NCBI RefSeq assembly: GCF_035943815.1
Contig: NZ_DASZBU010000001.1
Coordinates: 91,111 to 155,110, forward strand
Source of the DNA: Frateuria_A sp035943815
GTDB taxonomy: Bacteria > Pseudomonadota > Gammaproteobacteria > Xanthomonadales > Rhodanobacteraceae
DNA length: 64,000 bases
Direction of reading: 5' to 3'
Every line of letters starts with the position of its first letter. Positions within the stretch are counted from its first letter, which is position 1. A program made the translations under genes and the position numbers. The notes below the pieces were generated by a model. It worked only from the letters and a program-made list of their open reading frames with translations. It made no database searches and had not been told where the DNA came from. Below are positions 33,036 to 42,600 of this stretch, one piece after another.

Positions 33036-34928
33036 TTAGCCCACGCTGGCCGCCACTGCGGCGAACAGCTGCGGGAAGCGCGCGCGGATCGCGTTGCGGA
33101 TGCCGGGCAGGTCCAGGCCCGCCATCGAGAGCACTTCCTCGCGGCTACCGTGCTCCAGATAGACGTCCGGAAGGCCCAGATGCAGGATCGGCTTGACGAG
33201 GCCGTGCGCGGCCAGGCATTCGGCTACGCCGGAGCCGGCGCCGCCGGCCACCGCGTTGTCCTCCAGCGAGACGAAGGCATCGTGCGTCCTGGCCAGCTCC
33301 AGGATCATCGCCTCGTCCAGCGGTTTGACGAAGCGCATGTTGACCAGCGTGGCGTCCAGTTCCGCCGCCACCACCGAGGCGGGGGCCAGCATCGCGCCGA
33401 AGGAGAGGATCGCCAGGCCGTGCCCGCGCCGGCGCAGCTCGGCCTTGCCGATCGGCAGGGTGTCCAGCTCCTTGCGCACGGCTGCGCCCGGGCCGGTGCC
33501 GCGCGGGTAGCGGATGGCTGCGGGGCCTTCGTATTCGAAGCCGGTGCTCAGCATCGTCCGGCACTCGTTTTCGTCGGCCGGCGCCATGATCAGCATGTTC
33601 GGCAGGCAGCGCAGGAACGACAGGTCGAAGCTGCCCGAGTGAGTGGCGCCGTCCGGGCCGACCACGCCGGCGCGGTCGATGGCGAAGGTGACGTCCAGGT
33701 TCTGCAGCGCCACGTCGTGGATCGCCTGGTCGTAGGCGCGCTGCAGGAAGGTCGAGTAGATCGCAACCACCGGCTTGGCGCCTTCGCAGGCCATGCCGGC
33801 GGCCAGCGTCACCGCGTGCTGCTCGGCGATCGCCACGTCGAAATAGCGCTTGGGGTATTCCTTGGAGAAACGCACCAGGCCCGAGCCTTCGCGCATCGCC
33901 GGCGTGATGCCGAGCAGGCGCTCGTCGGCTGCGGCCATGTCGCAAAGCCAGTCGCCGAAGATGTCGGTGTAGGTCGGCTTGGCCGGTGCTCCCTTCTTCA
34001 CCACGCCGGCGACCGGGTCGAACGGGCCGACGGCGTGATACTCGATCTGTTCCTGTTCGGCCGGAGCGTAGCCCTTGCCCTTGGTGGTGACCACGTGCAG
34101 GAGCTGCGGGCCGGGCAGATTCTTGACCGTGCGCAGAGCGCGCAGCAGGGCCGGGATGTCGTGGCCGTCGATCGGGCCGGTGTAGTGGAAGCCCAGTTCC
34201 TCGAACAGCGTCGAAGGCAGGAACATGCCCTTGGCGTGCTCCTCCCAGTTCTTGAAGAAGCGGCCGAACAGCGACTGCCGCGGAATCGCCTTCTTGGCCC
34301 GCTCGCGCACGGCGTTGAGGCGGCGGCTGGCCATCGCGCGGGCCATCATCTTGGTCATCGCGCCGACGTTCTCGCTGATCGACATGCCGTTGTCGTTGAG
34401 CACGACCAGCATGTTGGGCTCGACGTCGCCACCGTGGTTGAGCGCCTCGAAGGCCATGCCGGCGGTCATCGCGCCGTCGCCGATCACGGCGACGAACTTG
34501 CGGTCGTCGCCGCGCCGCTGCGCGGCAATGGCCATGCCCAGCGCGGCCGAGATCGAGGTGGAGGAGTGGCCCACGCCGAAAGTGTCGTATGCGCTCTCCT
34601 CGCGGCGCGGGAACGGCGCGAGGCCATCCTTTTTCTTGATCGTGGTGATGCGGTCGCGCCGCCCGGTGAGGATCTTGTGCGGGTAGCACTGGTGGCCCAC
34701 GTCCCACACCAGGCGGTCGCGCGGCGTGTCGAACACGTGGTGCAGCGCCACGGTCAGTTCGACCACGCCCAGGCCCGCGCCGAAATGGCCGCCGGAGCTG
34801 GCGACCGATTCGATCAGGTACTGGCGCAGTTCGGCCGCCACGGCGGGCAGCTCGGCGTCGGGCACGCGGCGCAGGTCGTCCGGCGTCTCGATCCGGGCCA
34901 GGTGGGGGTAGCGGGAGAGGTCGATCAT
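33036..34928 (-). CDS. dxs: 1-deoxy-D-xylulose-5-phosphate synthase
   Basis: 630 residues. A thiamine-diphosphate enzyme that condenses pyruvate and glyceraldehyde-3-phosphate, first step of the MEP route to isoprenoids, and so upstream of ispB in metabolism. The ThDP motif GDGAMTAGMAFEALN and the conserved GHSSTSISAALG and FDVAIAEQHAVTLAAG are seen. The start MIDLSRYPHLARIETP is typical. Full length for the family. Confidence 0.97.
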   Translation of the reverse strand: MIDLSRYPHLARIETPDDLRRVPDAELPAVAAELRQYLIESVASSGGHFGAGLGVVELTVALHHVFDTPRDRLVWDVGHQCYPHKILTGRRDRITTIKKKDGLAPFPRREESAYDTFGVGHSSTSISAALGMAIAAQRRGDDRKFVAVIGDGAMTAGMAFEALNHGGDVEPNMLVVLNDNGMSISENVGAMTKMMARAMASRRLNAVRERAKKAIPRQSLFGRFFKNWEEHAKGMFLPSTLFEELGFHYTGPIDGHDIPALLRALRTVKNLPGPQLLHVVTTKGKGYAPAEQEQIEYHAVGPFDPVAGVVKKGAPAKPTYTDIFGDWLCDMAAADERLLGITPAMREGSGLVRFSKEYPKRYFDVAIAEQHAVTLAAGMACEGAKPVVAIYSTFLQRAYDQAIHDVALQNLDVTFAIDRAGVVGPDGATHSGSFDLSFLRCLPNMLIMAPADENECRTMLSTGFEYEGPAAIRYPRGTGPGAAVRKELDTLPIGKAELRRRGHGLAILSFGAMLAPASVVAAELDATLVNMRFVKPLDEAMILELARTHDAFVSLEDNAVAGGAGSGVAECLAAHGLVKPILHLGLPDVYLEHGSREEVLSMAGLDLPGIRNAIRARFPQLFAAVAASVG

Positions 34929-35056
34929 CGGCGTATTGTTGGTCCAGCGGCAGGACGGGGCAAGGGCGGCAACGTGAACGCCTGCCGCCAGTCTGCACGC
35001 CGGGCATACAAATTGCTGCGCAAGCTTGCCGCGACGTCTCCTTGAGGACGCGAGCC

Positions 35057-35569
35057 ATGAGCAAGCTTTCCCAGGCTTTCCGCAGTTTCGCCGAGGCGAC
35101 CGCGCGCTATTCGGGCAGGCCGGCGGCCTTCCTGACCGCCGCCTTCATCGTCGTCGTGTGGGCCGCCTCCGGGCCGATGTTCCACTTCGGTGATACCTGG
35201 CAGCTGGTGATCAACACGGGCACGACCATCATCACGTTCCTGATGGTGTTCCTGATCCAGAACAGCCAGAACCGCGACAGCGCCGCATTGCAGATCAAGC
35301 TGGATGAGCTGATCCGAGCGACCGAGGCGCGCAATTCCCTGATCGACCTGGACGGCCTGGACGAGGACGCGCTGGAGCGCATCCGCGAGAACTACCGCAA
35401 GCTGGCCCATCGCAAGGAGGAAGAGGCCCGGCGCAGCCACAACGCCAGCCGCCGCGCGCGGTTCGAGGAAGAGGCGGAGGAGGCCTGCGAGGAGGTCAGG
35501 GAGATCGACCGCGAGCTTGCCCAGGCCAGCGCCGACCACGCGAAGGCGCACGCCGGGCCGGGAAGCTAG
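35057..35569 (+). CDS. Low-affinity iron permease family protein
   Basis: 170 residues: two membrane segments (about 27-44 and 53-75), then QNSQNRDSAALQIKLDELIRA, the family signature, and a long charged coiled-coil-like tail rich in Glu and Arg. A gagga stretch precedes the ATG. The name comes from a fungal homolog; iron transport by the small bacterial members is not established. Its stop shares a CTAG with that of the convergent HNH gene. Confidence 0.82.
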   Translation: MSKLSQAFRSFAEATARYSGRPAAFLTAAFIVVVWAASGPMFHFGDTWQLVINTGTTIITFLMVFLIQNSQNRDSAALQIKLDELIRATEARNSLIDLDGLDEDALERIRENYRKLAHRKEEEARRSHNASRRARFEEEAEEACEEVREIDRELAQASADHAKAHAGPGS

Positions 35570-36165
35570 GCGGCCATCGCTCCGCGCCGGTCGCGCGGCA
35601 GGTGGCTGACCAGGAACTCCATCTGGTCGACGAGGATGTTGCGGTTGGACAGGATCAGGTGCTCCACCCAGCTGGGCCGGTAGGGCACCGCCAGCAGCGG
35701 CATGTGCGCCTGCTGCGGCGTGCGATTGGCCTTCTTCAGGTTGCAGGCGAGGCAGGCGCTGACCACGTTTTCCCATTCGTCCTTGCCGCCGCGCGAGACC
35801 GGCTCGACGTGGTCGCGGGTCAGTTCGCCGCGGGCGAACTGGTTGCCGCAGTAAAGGCAAAGGTGGCGGTCGCGGGCGAACAAGGCGGTGTTGGTCAGCG
35901 CCGGTGCCGGGTCGATCGCGTGGTCGCGGCAGTGGCCGGTGCTGGCGACGATCGGGTGCAGGTCCAGCCGGCTGCGCTCCCCGCGGGCGCGGTTGTGGCC
36001 GCCATGGACGGTCAGGCAGGGATCGCCCAGGGTCCAGGCCACGGCCTCGCGGACGTAGAGGCAGACGGCGTCCTGCCAGCTGATCCAGTCGAGGATGCGG
36101 CCGGCGGCGTCCAGCGAAAGCACCCGGGTGGAGTTGAGATCCCGGCGCGGCACTTCCATCAGCAT
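35566..36165 (-). CDS. HNH endonuclease
   Basis: 199 residues. The C-terminal HNH module has two zinc CxxC pairs (Cys103/106, Cys138/141), the general-base His119 in TRDHVEP and Asn133 in WENVV. The N-terminal part (VLSLDAAGRILDWISWQDAVCLYV) is typical of a widespread single-gene family of unknown biological role. The ATG at 36165 follows gaagga with good spacing; further ATGs up to 36234 are alternatives. It overlaps the convergent neighbour by 4 bp through a shared CTAG. Confidence 0.87.
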   Translation of the reverse strand: MLMEVPRRDLNSTRVLSLDAAGRILDWISWQDAVCLYVREAVAWTLGDPCLTVHGGHNRARGERSRLDLHPIVASTGHCRDHAIDPAPALTNTALFARDRHLCLYCGNQFARGELTRDHVEPVSRGGKDEWENVVSACLACNLKKANRTPQQAHMPLLAVPYRPSWVEHLILSNRNILVDQMEFLVSHLPRDRRGAMAA

Positions 36166-36327
36166 GCGGTTTCCTTCAGCCAGTTCGTAGGTTCGGGCGT
36201 AGGTCGATGCAACGATGCGCTCGCGATCCAGCATAGCCCAACTCGATGACAGCGCGCGCATAAGCATTTGACGCGCTTGACAGATCTGCCGCGCGGAGCT
36301 GGATTCGCCCACGCGACTGGCCGCTGA

Positions 36328-36333
36328 TATAGT
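36328..36333 (+). promoter_or_regulatory. Possible -10 box (TATAGT) of the SapC-family gene
   Basis: TATAGT lies 84 bp before the GTG start. The only good -35 (TTGACA at 36277) is 45 bp away, too far to pair with it, so this is a weak call. Confidence 0.35.
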
Positions 36334-36416
36334 GGCAAGTTCGCGACCCGACGCCGGGTTTGGGAGGGGTGGCCATCGGTGGCGGCCCCGGCACGGCGGG
36401 GCAGAGGTAACAAGAC

Positions 36417-37160
36417 GTGGCTGAAGTACTTTTCTACGAGCGCCCGGTGCCGCTCAACCGCACCCAGCACAAGGACCTGCGCCTGAAGGGCATCCCGAGC
36501 CTGAAGTTCGCGGCTGCCGCCCACTCGGTGCCGCTGACCGGCGCGGAGTTCCCGATTGCCGCGCGCGACCTGCCGATCCTGTTCGCCGGCCAGAGCGTCG
36601 AGGATGCCGGCCCGATGGCGCTCCTCGGCCTGCGCCAGAACGAGAACCTGCTGGTCGACGAGAACGGCCAGTGGGCGACCAACATCTACGTGCCGGCCTT
36701 CGTGCGCCGCTACCCCTTCATCCTGGCCGAAAAGCCGGCCGGGACCGAGGGCGACGACTTCACCGTGTTCCTCGACGAGGCCTATGAAGGCTTCGGCAGC
36801 GACGAGGGCGACCGCCTGTTCAAGGAAGACGGCAGCGACAGCGAGATGCTGACCAACGCAGTGGGTTTCCTGGGCGAGTTCCAGCAGCACGTGACGCGTA
36901 CCCACTGGTTCATGGACCAGCTGCGCAAGCACCAGCTGCTGGAGCCGCGCAACATCCGCCTGGAGAAGGACGGCAAGTCGATCAACCTGAACGGCCTGTT
37001 CGTCGTCAACGAGGAAAAGCTGCGCCAGCTCGACGAGAAGACCGCCTACGAGTTCCTCCGCGAGGGCGTGCTGGGCTGGATCTATGCGCACCTGCTGTCG
37101 CTGCCCAACATCGACCGCCTGGCCCAGCGCCTGGACCTGCGCGAGAGCGCCGGAGGTTGA
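36417..37160 (+). CDS. SapC family protein
   Basis: 247 residues, cytoplasmic by composition. VLFYERPVPLNRTQHKDLRL at the start and the block FPIAARDLPILFAG, YVPAFVRRYPFIL are the family signature. SapC was named in S-layer secretion clusters, but most homologs have no such context, and none is seen here. The start is GTG at 36417 behind agagg. Its transcript should end at the terminator 37221-37249. Confidence 0.82.
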   Translation: MAEVLFYERPVPLNRTQHKDLRLKGIPSLKFAAAAHSVPLTGAEFPIAARDLPILFAGQSVEDAGPMALLGLRQNENLLVDENGQWATNIYVPAFVRRYPFILAEKPAGTEGDDFTVFLDEAYEGFGSDEGDRLFKEDGSDSEMLTNAVGFLGEFQQHVTRTHWFMDQLRKHQLLEPRNIRLEKDGKSINLNGLFVVNEEKLRQLDEKTAYEFLREGVLGWIYAHLLSLPNIDRLAQRLDLRESAGG

Positions 37161-37220
37161 TGCCCGTGCGCCGCCGCGCCAGCCGCGGCGGCCTTAGACG
37201 GCGCTAAGCACGGCTTGCGA

Positions 37221-37249
37221 GGATGGCGCCATGCGCCATCCTTTTTTTT
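37221..37249 (+). terminator. Intrinsic terminator enclosing the start codon of the RND outer-membrane gene
   Basis: GGATGGCGC (37221-37229) pairs perfectly with GCGCCATCC (37233-37241) around the three-base loop CAT, followed directly by eight T (37242-37249). The ATG of the next gene (37231-37233) lies in the loop and right arm, and its agga ribosome site enters the left arm. It terminates sapC and may control the efflux operon. Confidence 0.85.
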
Positions 37250-38736
37250 GCCTGGCCGCGTGTACTGCCGCGGCCCTGCTCGGCGGCTGCGCCACCTACC
37301 GCCCCGCGCCCGTCGATCCGGCCGCGACCCGGGCGCAGTGGCAGGCACGCCGGCTGGACGACCCGTCCCTTGCGGCGCGCCTGCGCCCGTGGCTGCCTGC
37401 TCGCGACCACGGGCAGTGGCCGCCCTCGAGCTATGGCCGTGCCGAGCTGGTGCTGGCGGCGCTGGCGCTCAACCCGGACCTGGACGAGGCCCGCAGCCAC
37501 CTGGCCGAGGCCAGCGCCGCGGTGCGCACCGCCGGCGCGCTGCGCAACCCGACCCTGAGCCTGGCACTGGAGCGCTATACCCAGGCCCAGGTCGGCAGTG
37601 CGCCCTGGCTGTGGGGACTTAGCACCGACTTCCTGCTCGACGGCGGCCTGCGCCGCCGCCTGCGCGTGCAGCTGGCCGACCAGGGCGTGCGCGGCGCGCG
37701 GCTGGATTACGCCGAGAGCCTGTGGAAGGTGCGCAGCACCGTGCGCGACGCGCTGGTGCAGCAGCGCATCGCGCAGCGCCAGCAGGCGCTTGCCGCCCGC
37801 ACGGTGGCCGCGGCCGGGGCGCTGGAGCAGGCCGCCCGCCAGCGCGTGGCGCTGGGCGAGGACGAGCCGCAGGTCGCCCTGCAGGCTGCACAGACGCTGG
37901 CGCAGGCGCGCAGCGACCAGGCTGCAGCAGCGCAGCGCATGGCCGGCGCTCGATCGCAGCTGGCCCGTGCCATCGGTCTGCCTTCCAGCGCGCTGGAAGG
38001 CCTGGACCTGCGCTGGGACGGTTTCGACCAGCCGACCGCGCCCACGCCGGCGCAATTGGACACGCTCGCCGACCAGGCCCTGCTCGCGCGCGCCGACCTG
38101 GAGCGTGCGCTGGACGACTACGCCAGCCGCGAGACCGAGCTGCGCCAGCAGGTGCACGACCAGTACCCACAGCTGTCGCTGGGGCCGGGCTACACCTATG
38201 ACCACGGCATGCGCAAGCTCACCTTCAACGCCAGCCTGAGCCTGCCTGTGTTCAACCAGAACCAGGGGCCGATCGCCGAGGCGCGAGCACGCCGTGAGAC
38301 GGCCGCTGCGCACGTGCGAGCGGTGCAGGCCGACATCGCCGGCGCCATCGAGGCCGCGCGCGCCCGGCTGGCCGCCGCGCTGCCGGCGCTGGCCGCGGCG
38401 CGCGCCGGGCGCCAGGCCGCCGAGAGCGCGCGCGCGCAGGCCGAGCATGCCTTCGCGCTGGGCGCCATCGACCGCCCCGCGCTGCTCGCCGCCCGTCTGT
38501 CCGCGCTCGCCGCCGAGCAGACCGCGCTCGCTGCGCTCGATGCCGCCTGGCAGGCCGAGGCCGCGCTGGAGGATGCGTTGCGCACGCCGCTGGATGCCGA
38601 GGAAGCCGCATTGTGGCAGCCAATGGAAACCCGCGATCCGCTCGCGCCGGCGGCCAAGAGCGAGGGCCCGCGGCCCGGCCCGCAAGCCGCTGCGATGAAA
38701 GATGGGAAGGCCGTTCCCGCAGGAGAATCCCCATGA
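37231..38736 (+). CDS. TolC/CzcC-like outer-membrane efflux lipoprotein
   Basis: 501 residues. The N-terminal signal ends in the lipobox LLGGC (Cys20), so the mature protein should be lipidated. Two OEP repeats with long coiled helices rich in Ala, Gln and Glu follow; GYTYDHGMRKLTFNASLSLPVFNQNQGPIAEARARR is the conserved second-half strand (shown only by its key stretch LPVFNQNQGPI). First gene of a three-gene RND operon; its 3' end overlaps the adaptor gene as ATGA. The start codon is buried in a terminator hairpin. Confidence 0.87.
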   Translation: MRHPFFCLAACTAAALLGGCATYRPAPVDPAATRAQWQARRLDDPSLAARLRPWLPARDHGQWPPSSYGRAELVLAALALNPDLDEARSHLAEASAAVRTAGALRNPTLSLALERYTQAQVGSAPWLWGLSTDFLLDGGLRRRLRVQLADQGVRGARLDYAESLWKVRSTVRDALVQQRIAQRQQALAARTVAAAGALEQAARQRVALGEDEPQVALQAAQTLAQARSDQAAAAQRMAGARSQLARAIGLPSSALEGLDLRWDGFDQPTAPTPAQLDTLADQALLARADLERALDDYASRETELRQQVHDQYPQLSLGPGYTYDHGMRKLTFNASLSLPVFNQNQGPIAEARARRETAAAHVRAVQADIAGAIEAARARLAAALPALAAARAGRQAAESARAQAEHAFALGAIDRPALLAARLSALAAEQTALAALDAAWQAEAALEDALRTPLDAEEAALWQPMETRDPLAPAAKSEGPRPGPQAAAMKDGKAVPAGESP

Positions 38737-39647
38737 AGCCATCCCTGTCGCTCGCCGTCCTGGCGCTGTTCGCTTCGCTTACCGGCACCGTCGGCGCCAC
38801 CGAGCTGGATGCCGCCGCGCAGTCGCGCCTGGGCCTGCGCCTGGCCACGCTGGCCGATGGCGAGATGCCGATGACCACGCGGGCCGTCGCCGACGTGCTC
38901 GATCCGGTGCCGCTGGCCAAGGCGGTCGACGATGTCGCCGCCGCGCAGGCCGCCGCCGACGCCTCGCGTGCCGAGGCCGCGCGCACGCGTGTGCTGCTCG
39001 CGTCGCAGGGCAACGCCTCGCGCAAGGCGCTGGAGGCGGCGCAGGCACAGGCGGTCGCCGACCAGGCGCGGCTGCGCGAGGCGCGCATCGCCTTACGCAG
39101 CGTCTGGGGCGACGACCTGGAGGAGATGGATGCGAAGCGCCGCGATCGGCTGATCGACGCACTGGTCGCCGGCCAGCAGGTGCTGCTCAAGGCCGAACCG
39201 CTCGGCCGCCCGGACGCACCCATGCTGGTGCGCGCGGCGACCTTGCAGATGCCGCACGGCGTGGACGCCCCCGCGCAGGTGCTCGGCAGGCTGCCGCGCA
39301 GCACATCGGGCCTGGCCGCCGGCTGGCTGCTGCAAGCGGACGCCGGTCAGCTGGTCCCGGGCATGGTGCTGACCGCGCAGTTGCAGTCCGACGGCCCGCC
39401 GGTACGCGGCGTGTTGTTGCCGCGCGCGGCGATCGTGCGCTGGAACGGGCAGGACTGGGCCTACGTCGCCACCGGTCGGGACCAGTTCGAGCGCCGCGCG
39501 GTGACACCGCGTGCGATGACGCCGGCCGGCTGGCTGGTCGGCGCGCCGTTCAAGCCGGGCGAGCGCGTGGTGGTGCAGGGCGCCGAGGCGCTGGTGGCGG
39601 TGGATGCCGCGCCGACGCCCGGCGAGGCCGCCTCGGACGGCGACTGA
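38733..39647 (+). CDS. Periplasmic adaptor (membrane fusion) protein of RND efflux
   Basis: 304 residues with a signal peptide (1-21, ending GTVGA). A short helical hairpin rich in Ala (about 50-115), a beta-barrel region and a C-terminal membrane-proximal part ending near GERVVVQGAEALVA follow. It is shorter than the usual CusB/CzcB of about 400 residues and seems to lack part of the N-terminal barrel and metal-binding section. An aggaga ribosome site lies in the end of the upstream gene. It links the pump to the outer-membrane channel. Confidence 0.83.
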   Translation: MKPSLSLAVLALFASLTGTVGATELDAAAQSRLGLRLATLADGEMPMTTRAVADVLDPVPLAKAVDDVAAAQAAADASRAEAARTRVLLASQGNASRKALEAAQAQAVADQARLREARIALRSVWGDDLEEMDAKRRDRLIDALVAGQQVLLKAEPLGRPDAPMLVRAATLQMPHGVDAPAQVLGRLPRSTSGLAAGWLLQADAGQLVPGMVLTAQLQSDGPPVRGVLLPRAAIVRWNGQDWAYVATGRDQFERRAVTPRAMTPAGWLVGAPFKPGERVVVQGAEALVAVDAAPTPGEAASDGD

Positions 39648-39650
39648 CCG

Positions 39651-42600
39651 ATGCTTGCCGCGATCATCCGCAGCGCGTTGCGCGCGTCCGGCTGGGTCGT
39701 CCTGCTGGCCGTACTGGTGCTGGCGCTGGGCGTGCAGCGCGTGTTCGACGCCAAGTACGACGTCTTTCCCGAGTTCGTGCCGGCGCAGGCCACCGTGCAG
39801 GTGGAGGCGCCCGGCTTCACCGCGCTGCAGGTGGAGCAGCGCGTCACCCAGACCATCGAGAACGCGGTCAACGGCACCACCGACGTGGACGTAGTGCGCT
39901 CGCAGTCGATCCAGGGCCTGGCGGTGATCGATGTGGTGTTCAAGGACGGCAGTGATCCGTTCCGCGATCGCCAGCTGCTGGCCGAGCGCGTCACCGAGGC
40001 GGCGGCCAACCTGCCGGCCGGCGTGCACGCGCCGTCCTTGAGCCCGATGACGTCTTCGACCATGGACCTGCTCAAGTTCGGCCTGATCAGCGACAAGCTC
40101 GATCCGCTCACGCTGCGCGGGCTGGCCGACTGGACGATCAAGCCGCGTCTGCTCGCCGTGCCCGGCGTGGCCGATGCGATCGTGTTCGGCGGCGGCGTTC
40201 GCGAGTGGGACGTGCGCGTGCACCCGGACCGGCTCGCCGCCTACGGGCTCACGCTGGAGGACGTGCGCCTGGCCGCCACCGCCGCCACCGGCGTGCGTGG
40301 CGCCGGCTACGTCGACACGCCCAGCCAGCGCGTGGTGCTGGAAGCCGACGGCGGCCTGACCGACCCGGCGCAACTGGGCCGCACGGTGTTGACCCGGCAT
40401 GCCGGCCGCAACATCACCCTGGCCGACGTGGCGAGCGTGAGCGTGGCCGCCGCACCGGCCTTCGGCGACGCGCGCATCGACGCCCGCCCCGGCATTCTCG
40501 TTGCGATGACCAGCCAGTACGGAAGCAACACGCTGGAAGTCACCCGCGCGGTGGAGAAGGCGCTGGACGACCTGAAACCCATGCTCGCGGCGCAGGGCGT
40601 GACATTGGTGCCGGCGTTGCACCGGCCGGCCACCTTCGTGGAGGTGGCGCTGGCCAACATGCGCAACGCGCTCGCCTTCGGCGCCGTGCTGGTGCTGGTG
40701 GTGCTGGTGCTGTTCCTGAAGGACTGGCGCACGGCACTGATCTCCTTCGTGAGCATCCCGCTGTCGCTGGCGCTCGCCGTGCTGTCGCTGCGCTACCTCG
40801 GCTGGACCATCAACACCATGACGCTGGGCGGCCTGGCGGTGGCGCTGGGCGTGGTGGTGGACGATGCCATCATCGACGTGGAGAACATCGACCGCCGCCT
40901 GCGCGTGGCCGGGCGCGATGCGCCGCGCATCGAAACTATCCTGGCCGCCTCGGTCGAGGTGCGCCGGCCAGTGGTGCTGGCCACCGTGGTGGTCGGTTTC
41001 GTGTTCGTGCCGATCCTTCTTCTGCCGGGCCTGCAGGGTAGTTTCTTCGCGCCGCTGGCCGGCGCGTTCCTGCTGGCCACGTTCGCCTCGCTGCTGGTGG
41101 CGCTCACAGTGACGCCGGCACTGTGCCTGCTGCTGCTGCGCCCCGGGCGGCGGCACCGCGAGCCCCGCTGGCTCAAGCGCATGAAGCTGGCGCAGTACCG
41201 TCTGCTGGAACGCACCATGCCGCACGGCCGCGGCCTGCTGGTCGCGGTGCTGCTGATCGGCGTGCTGGCGGTGGCGGCGCTGCCGTTCTTCGGCGCCTCG
41301 CTGATGCCGGAGTTCCGCGAGGGCCACTTCGTACTGCAGGTGACCGGGCCTTCGGGCGCATCGCTCGAAGAGATGGATCGCATCGGCGAGGGCATCAGCC
41401 GCGGCGTGCTGGCGATCCCCGGCGTGGCCAGCGTGTCGCTGCAGATGGGCCGCGCCGAGGCGGTGCAGGACACCTGGCCGCCCAATCGCGGCGAACTGCA
41501 CGTGGAGCTCAAGCCCGGCCTTGCGGCAAACGCGCAGATCCGCATCGAGACGGCGCTCCGGAAGCTGCTCGACGGCTATCCCGGGCTGACCTCCGAAGTG
41601 GTCACCTTTCTCGGCGACCGCATCAGCGAGTCGCTTTCGGGTGAGACCGCGCCGGTGACGCTCAGCCTGTACGGTCAGGATCTGGACCGGCTCGATGCAC
41701 TCGCCACGCAGGCGCAGGCGATCCTGCGGAGCGTGCCTGGCGCCGGCAGCGTGCGGCTGGCCGAATCGCCCAGCGTGCCGACCATGCGCATCGCGCCCGA
41801 TCCCGACCGGCTGTCCGCCCGCGGCATGCGCATGACCGACGTGCTGGACGCGGTCGCTGCCGCGCACCAGGGCGTCATCGTGGGCGAGGTGTACCGCGGC
41901 GTGCAGCCGGTGGAGATCCGCCTCACGCTGGACGACACTGCCTCGCACGACCCCGAGGCGGTGGGCAGCCTGCTGCTGCCGGCGGCGGACGGGCAGAGCG
42001 TGCCCCTGTCGGAGGTGGCCGCGGTCGACCTGGTCAAGGGCCGCGCCAGCGTCCAGCACGAAGGCGGCCGCCGCCGGCTGGTGGTGGCGATCACGCCCGG
42101 CACGGCCGATGTGGTCGGCTTCGTCGCCAAGGCGCGCGCGGCGCTCGACCGCCAGCTCAAGCTGCCGGCCGGCTACTACGTAGAGTTCGGCGGCGCCGCC
42201 GAGGGCGCGGTGCAGGCGCAGCACACCCTGCTGCTGCACAGCGGGCTGGCCGGTGCGGCGATCGTCGCGCTGCTGCTCTTGAGTTTTCCCGACCGGCGCA
42301 GCACGGCGCTGATCCTCGCCAACGTGCCCTTTGCGCTGGTCGGCGGCGTGATCGCAGCGGCGCTGACCGGCGGCGTGCTCTCCATCGGCGCGCTGGTCGG
42401 CTTCGTCACGCTGTTCGGCATCGCCGCGCGCAACACCATCCTGCTGCTGGCCCACTACGAGCACCTGATCGACACCGAAGGTGCGCACTGGAACCGCTTC
42501 ACCGTGCTGCGCGGCGCGCGCGAACGGCTCACGCCGATCGTGATGACCGCGCTGGTGACCGCGCTCGGCCTGCTGCCGCTGGCGCTGGGCAGCGGCGAGC

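Noticed and set aside
33150..35045. A 631-codon plus-strand frame opposite dxs.
   Set aside because: No conserved motifs, while dxs on the minus strand is full length with all motifs.
36277..36333. TTGACA at 36277 paired with TATAGT at 36328 as a promoter.
   Set aside because: The spacing of 45 bases is far from 16-18.
39093..42488. A 1131-codon minus-strand frame across the RND pump.
   Set aside because: Composition is His/Gln/Arg-rich low-complexity typical of antisense frames; the plus strand has a complete pump.
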